Shown in pieces: positions 62,586 to 64,000 of a DNA stretch of 64,000 nt. Every line of letters begins with the position of its first letter. Within the stretch, counting starts at the first letter, position 1. The DNA comes from Impatiens glandulifera (Eukaryota > Streptophyta > Magnoliopsida > Ericales > Balsaminaceae), in NCBI RefSeq assembly GCF_907164915.1, contig NC_061869.1:15105125-15169124 (forward strand). The letters are read 5' to 3'. Under the pieces are notes generated by a model. It was not told the origin of the DNA and searched no databases. It saw nothing but the letters and a program-made list of their open reading frames with translations. Made by a program: the position numbers and the translations under genes.

Positions 62586-64000
62586 ATGAACTACATCTAC
62601 TCCTCTCTCATTGTTCTTATCTCTTTGGCCATCCCCATTTTGGTGAAACTTTTAAGTCATAGAAAAAGATTGGAAAAGGAAAAGTTATTACCCCCTGGAA
62701 CATCCGGCTGGCCTTTCATTGGCCAAACATTAGAGTTTCTAGCTGCCGGGTGGAATGGTCATCCCGAAAAGTTCATATTCAATCACATTAAAAAGTATGG
62801 CTCACTCATCTTTAGGTCACACTTGGCTGGATCCCCAACTATAGTATTCTGTGGACCAGATGCTAACAAGTTCTTATTCTCAAATGAGAATAAGCTTGTC
62901 CAATCATGGTGGCCAGATACAATCAACAAGATATTCCCTTCTTCAACCCAAACATCATCCCATGATGAAACCATTAACCTAATGAAGATGCTTCATAGTT
63001 TTCTAAAGCCCGATGCATTGCAAGGCTATATCGGCTTCATGGACATCATCGCGCAACGCCATTTCGTAACTCATTGGGACTCCAAGGATCAAGTCACTGT
63101 TTTTCCACTCATGAAAAGCTACACATTTGCGTTGGCTTGTCGCTTGTTCATCAATGTTGAGGACCATGATCATGTCGCCAAGTTGGCAGGCCCGTTTGAG
63201 AACGTGTTGAGAGGGATCGTGTCGGTTCCAATTAATGTTTGGGGTACAAACTTGAACATTGCCATCAAGGCATCTAAGTTGATTAGGAAGGAAATTCTTA
63301 CTATCATTAACCAACGAAAGATTGATCTAGCACAAGGGACAACATCATTTACACAAGACTTTTTGTCGCATATGTTGTTGACTAGCGATGAAAATGGTAG
63401 TTTTATGAAGGAGACAGACATCGCCGACAAGATCATGGCCTTGTTGATCGGCGGTGACACTGCGAGCTCTGCATGTTCTTCGATTGTCAAGTTCCTTGCT
63501 CAACTACCAGACATTTATGAAGGGGTTTACAAAGGTATGAATCATTATATTTTTTTTTTATAGATAACAAAGTTCGAGTCTTCACACCTAGACCATTTAC
63601 AAACAAAACTGTCAACATAATTTTTTCGATATCTAAATAAATAGAGCAAATGGAAATCTCAAAATCGAAGGGTCCTGATGAATTGCTAACATGGGACGAC
63701 GTCAATAAGATGAAATATTCATGGAGTGTAGCTTGTGAAGCGATGAGACTTGCCCCTCCTATTCAAGGCACCTTTAGAGAGGTCATGACAGATTTTGTAT
63801 ATGAAGGCTTCTCAATCACCAAGGGATGGAAGGTGATAATTTAATTTATTATCATCTATGCTTGTTATCCTTAGTGAAATTTAAAGGTTTTTTTTATTGA
63901 GGTGCAGATATATTGGAGTGTGAATTCGACACATAAAAGTACTGAATATTTTCTTGATCCTGAAAAGTTTGATGTATCAAGATTTATAGGACAAGTACCT
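62586..64000 (+). CDS. CYP716: Cytochrome P450, CYP716-like (3' end beyond window)
   Basis: Exons 62586-63534, 63645-63832 and 63908-64000 (continuing) join in frame (phases 1 and 0). The N-terminus is a membrane anchor (about residues 5-23), followed by the proline-rich [17 protein letters not shown], with the GHPEKF block characteristic of CYP716/CYP85-clan enzymes. The I-helix has IGGDTAS (288-294), the K-helix EAMR (348-351), and then PPIQGTFR and the FDVSRF motif (400-405). The heme-binding cysteine region lies past the window end. CYP716 enzymes commonly oxidise triterpene scaffolds such as the C-28 of beta-amyrin in the ER; the substrate here cannot be read from sequence. The I-helix motif seems one residue short of the usual GGHDT. 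Confidence 0.92.

Noticed and set aside
62783..63705. Minus-strand frames opposite the P450 exons
   Set aside because: They are antisense shadows of the P450 coding exons.

Overview
The window is nuclear DNA of a flowering plant, most likely a eudicot. The genome is very AT-rich, the genes have multiple exons with plant-type introns, and both recognisable genes belong to plant families: a dihydroceramide fatty acyl 2-hydroxylase (FAH) and a CYP716-type cytochrome P450. No rRNA, genuine tRNA gene, organellar gene or bacterial gene was seen. Almost everything else is transposable-element DNA, much of it nested, plus long tandem arrays.

Layout. 1-1.2 kb: Copia LTR with leader and gag remnant. 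1.9-3.8 kb: long-inverted-repeat (foldback, MULE-like) element interrupted by a Harbinger/Tourist-type element. 4.1-4.3 kb: MULE-type MITE with 9-bp target duplication. 4.5-8.5 kb: four head-to-tail copies of a ~1.03-kb repeat, with a diverged partial copy at 9.2-9.5 kb. 10.0-10.3 kb: SINE-like dimer. 12.6-17.7 kb: chromodomain Ty3/Gypsy retrotransposon on the minus strand, flanked by CCATC target duplications, broken by frameshifts and missing its 5' part at a CACTA-type junction. 18.8-31.2 kb: the most striking object, a 12.4-kb array of 42 full ~290-bp units plus a terminal partial unit. Every unit starts with a Helitron-like TC end, but only the last one carries a Helitron 3' hairpin and CTAG. 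Each unit also carries an internal tRNA-like Pol III promoter on the opposite strand. 31.3-32.2 kb: MULE-like end with gene-like exons (possible Pack-MULE). 32.3-36.1 kb: Copia, LINE and LTR debris.

36.4-55.8 kb: a tandem segmental duplication with two complete units (7.05 and 8.13 kb) and a third partial one. The repeated part contains the probable promoter and 5'-UTR exons of FAH and a short LTR element (TRIM-like). Only the third copy is joined to the FAH coding exons (55.8-57.7 kb), so the first two look like orphan promoters. The AT-rich half of the unit is made of (AT)n, (TATAA)n and diffuse internal repeats.

57.7-62.6 kb: intergenic, with two more members of the Helitron family that lies behind the 12.4-kb array, one a single unit and one a two-unit element on the minus strand. 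62.6-64.0 kb: first three exons of the P450, cut by the window end. FAH acts in ER sphingolipid metabolism and CYP716 enzymes typically oxidise triterpenes. Nothing in the sequence links the two functionally. Sequence accuracy is a caveat: copies B and C of the duplication differ largely by single-base indels, so some frameshifts may be sequencing error.
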